Shown here: positions 59,463 to 60,000 of the stretch, piece after piece
Layout of the letters: every line of letters begins with the position of its first letter
Numbering within the stretch: position 1 is the first letter of the stretch
NCBI RefSeq assembly: GCF_037975245.1
Contig: NC_092582.1
Coordinates: 26,018,077 to 26,078,076, forward strand
DNA from: Apostichopus japonicus
Taxonomy: Eukaryota; Echinodermata; Holothuroidea; Aspidochirotida; Stichopodidae
DNA: 60,000 bases
Direction: 5' to 3'
Program-made: the position numbers and the translations under genes
Notes under the pieces: model-generated
What the model saw: the letters and a program-made list of their open reading frames with translations, nothing else
Told to the model about the DNA's origin: nothing
The model's database searches: none

Positions 59463-59984
59463 ATGAACGTCACCGTCTTACGTTCGGTAATTGATGTATT
59501 TAGGCAACGCTTGGAGGTCATATAATCAAACAAATCATTGACTCCGATATCAGGTGCCGACCCAGGAGAGGGCGTCTTCCCCTTTCCCTTTTCAACCGAC
59601 AAATAAGTGATTGCGTTTAGACTTAACTATCTGACCTCATATAGAATCTAACTTTGCCTCAGAATGGAACATTTGACGTAAACTAAAAGTATCTGGGGTA
59701 AGAACCCCAGGCACTTCATATTGGAATTTGATTCAATGATCACATGTTGGTTATAATGCATGTAATTCTAGGTAATACTAGTACACTGTAGATTTCATAA
59801 TTACTGACGCGTGCAGACTTTATAGCAGAAGAAAAATTGGTTTAAAGCTTGGGAAAAGTGCGTCTCATTCTGGTTCAAATTACTTTAAATGTGAATTACA
59901 TGACAGTATCAACGTTAATCACTGACGCGAACAATCTCCTACTATACTCTCCTGCAATAATTTATTTTATTTCTCTATCCCTAG
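59463..59984. other. noncoding, ending in an acceptor-like site
   Basis: AT-rich sequence. At the end, ttatttctctatccctag (to about 59985) is a strong acceptor signal, followed by gtttccagcttccgtg up to the window edge. This suggests that a further + strand exon begins there and continues outside. Confidence 0.4.
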
Positions 59985-60000
59985 GTTTCCAGCTTCCGTG

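Noticed and set aside
58909-59466. 185-codon open frame and its antisense partner
   Set aside because: Entirely a product of the 36-base minisatellite, whose period is a multiple of three.

Overview
This window looks like AT-rich, repeat-dense, intron-rich DNA from a marine invertebrate deuterostome. An echinoderm, possibly a sea cucumber, is my best guess. The guess is an inference. It rests on a leucine-rich-repeat (NLR-type) exon on a gene with very long introns, many hAT-like short elements with long G or C runs, TTAA-flanked THAP transposons and tRNA-derived SINE sequence. No prokaryotic gene organisation, CRISPR array or rRNA gene is visible. Almost every long open frame is a chance frame or lies inside a repeat.

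Layout. Positions 1-10138 hold no gene I can support; they carry three hAT-like elements (2407-2893, and 4740-5817 with a second element nested at 4880-5418) and a fragment (3420-3574). A + strand gene then runs across the middle. Its best exon is the LRR exon at 10139-10347, followed by phase-compatible exons at 16779-16873 and 20456-20517 and perhaps a 36-base exon at 28800-28835. Its introns hold two opposite-facing copies of a TTAA-flanked, Kolobok-like transposon (14981-16432 and 21243-24434), a LINE 3' end (19056-19241), a long-inverted-repeat element (25807-26794) and a 20-base tandem repeat carrying 15 perfect TGACGTCA sites (28214-28555).

From 29 to 48 kb the sequence is mostly transposon debris and satellites. 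It holds a hAT-like element (30901-31300), two regions dense in CGTAA motifs (31838-32320 and 45960-46990), a perfect 127-base tandem duplication (33596-33849), decayed minus-strand coding sequence (34190-35602), an AT microsatellite beside a tRNA-derived SINE head (37806-38058), a roughly 270-base G-rich satellite inside a larger repeat (39955-42295) and a pair of nested hAT-like elements (44190-45527). From 48 to 60 kb there are candidate + strand exons of cysteine-rich or secreted proteins (48643, 50061, 52874, 53223, 54217), two related short exon-like blocks (55818 and 57721), more tandem repeats, and a 36-base minisatellite (58917-59462).

The most interesting object is the Kolobok-like element. 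The long copy encodes two convergent decayed genes, a THAP zinc-finger protein and a protein resembling the C-terminal cytoplasmic (ballast) domain of P2X7 receptors. The short copy is an internal-deletion derivative that carries the same THAP frameshift.
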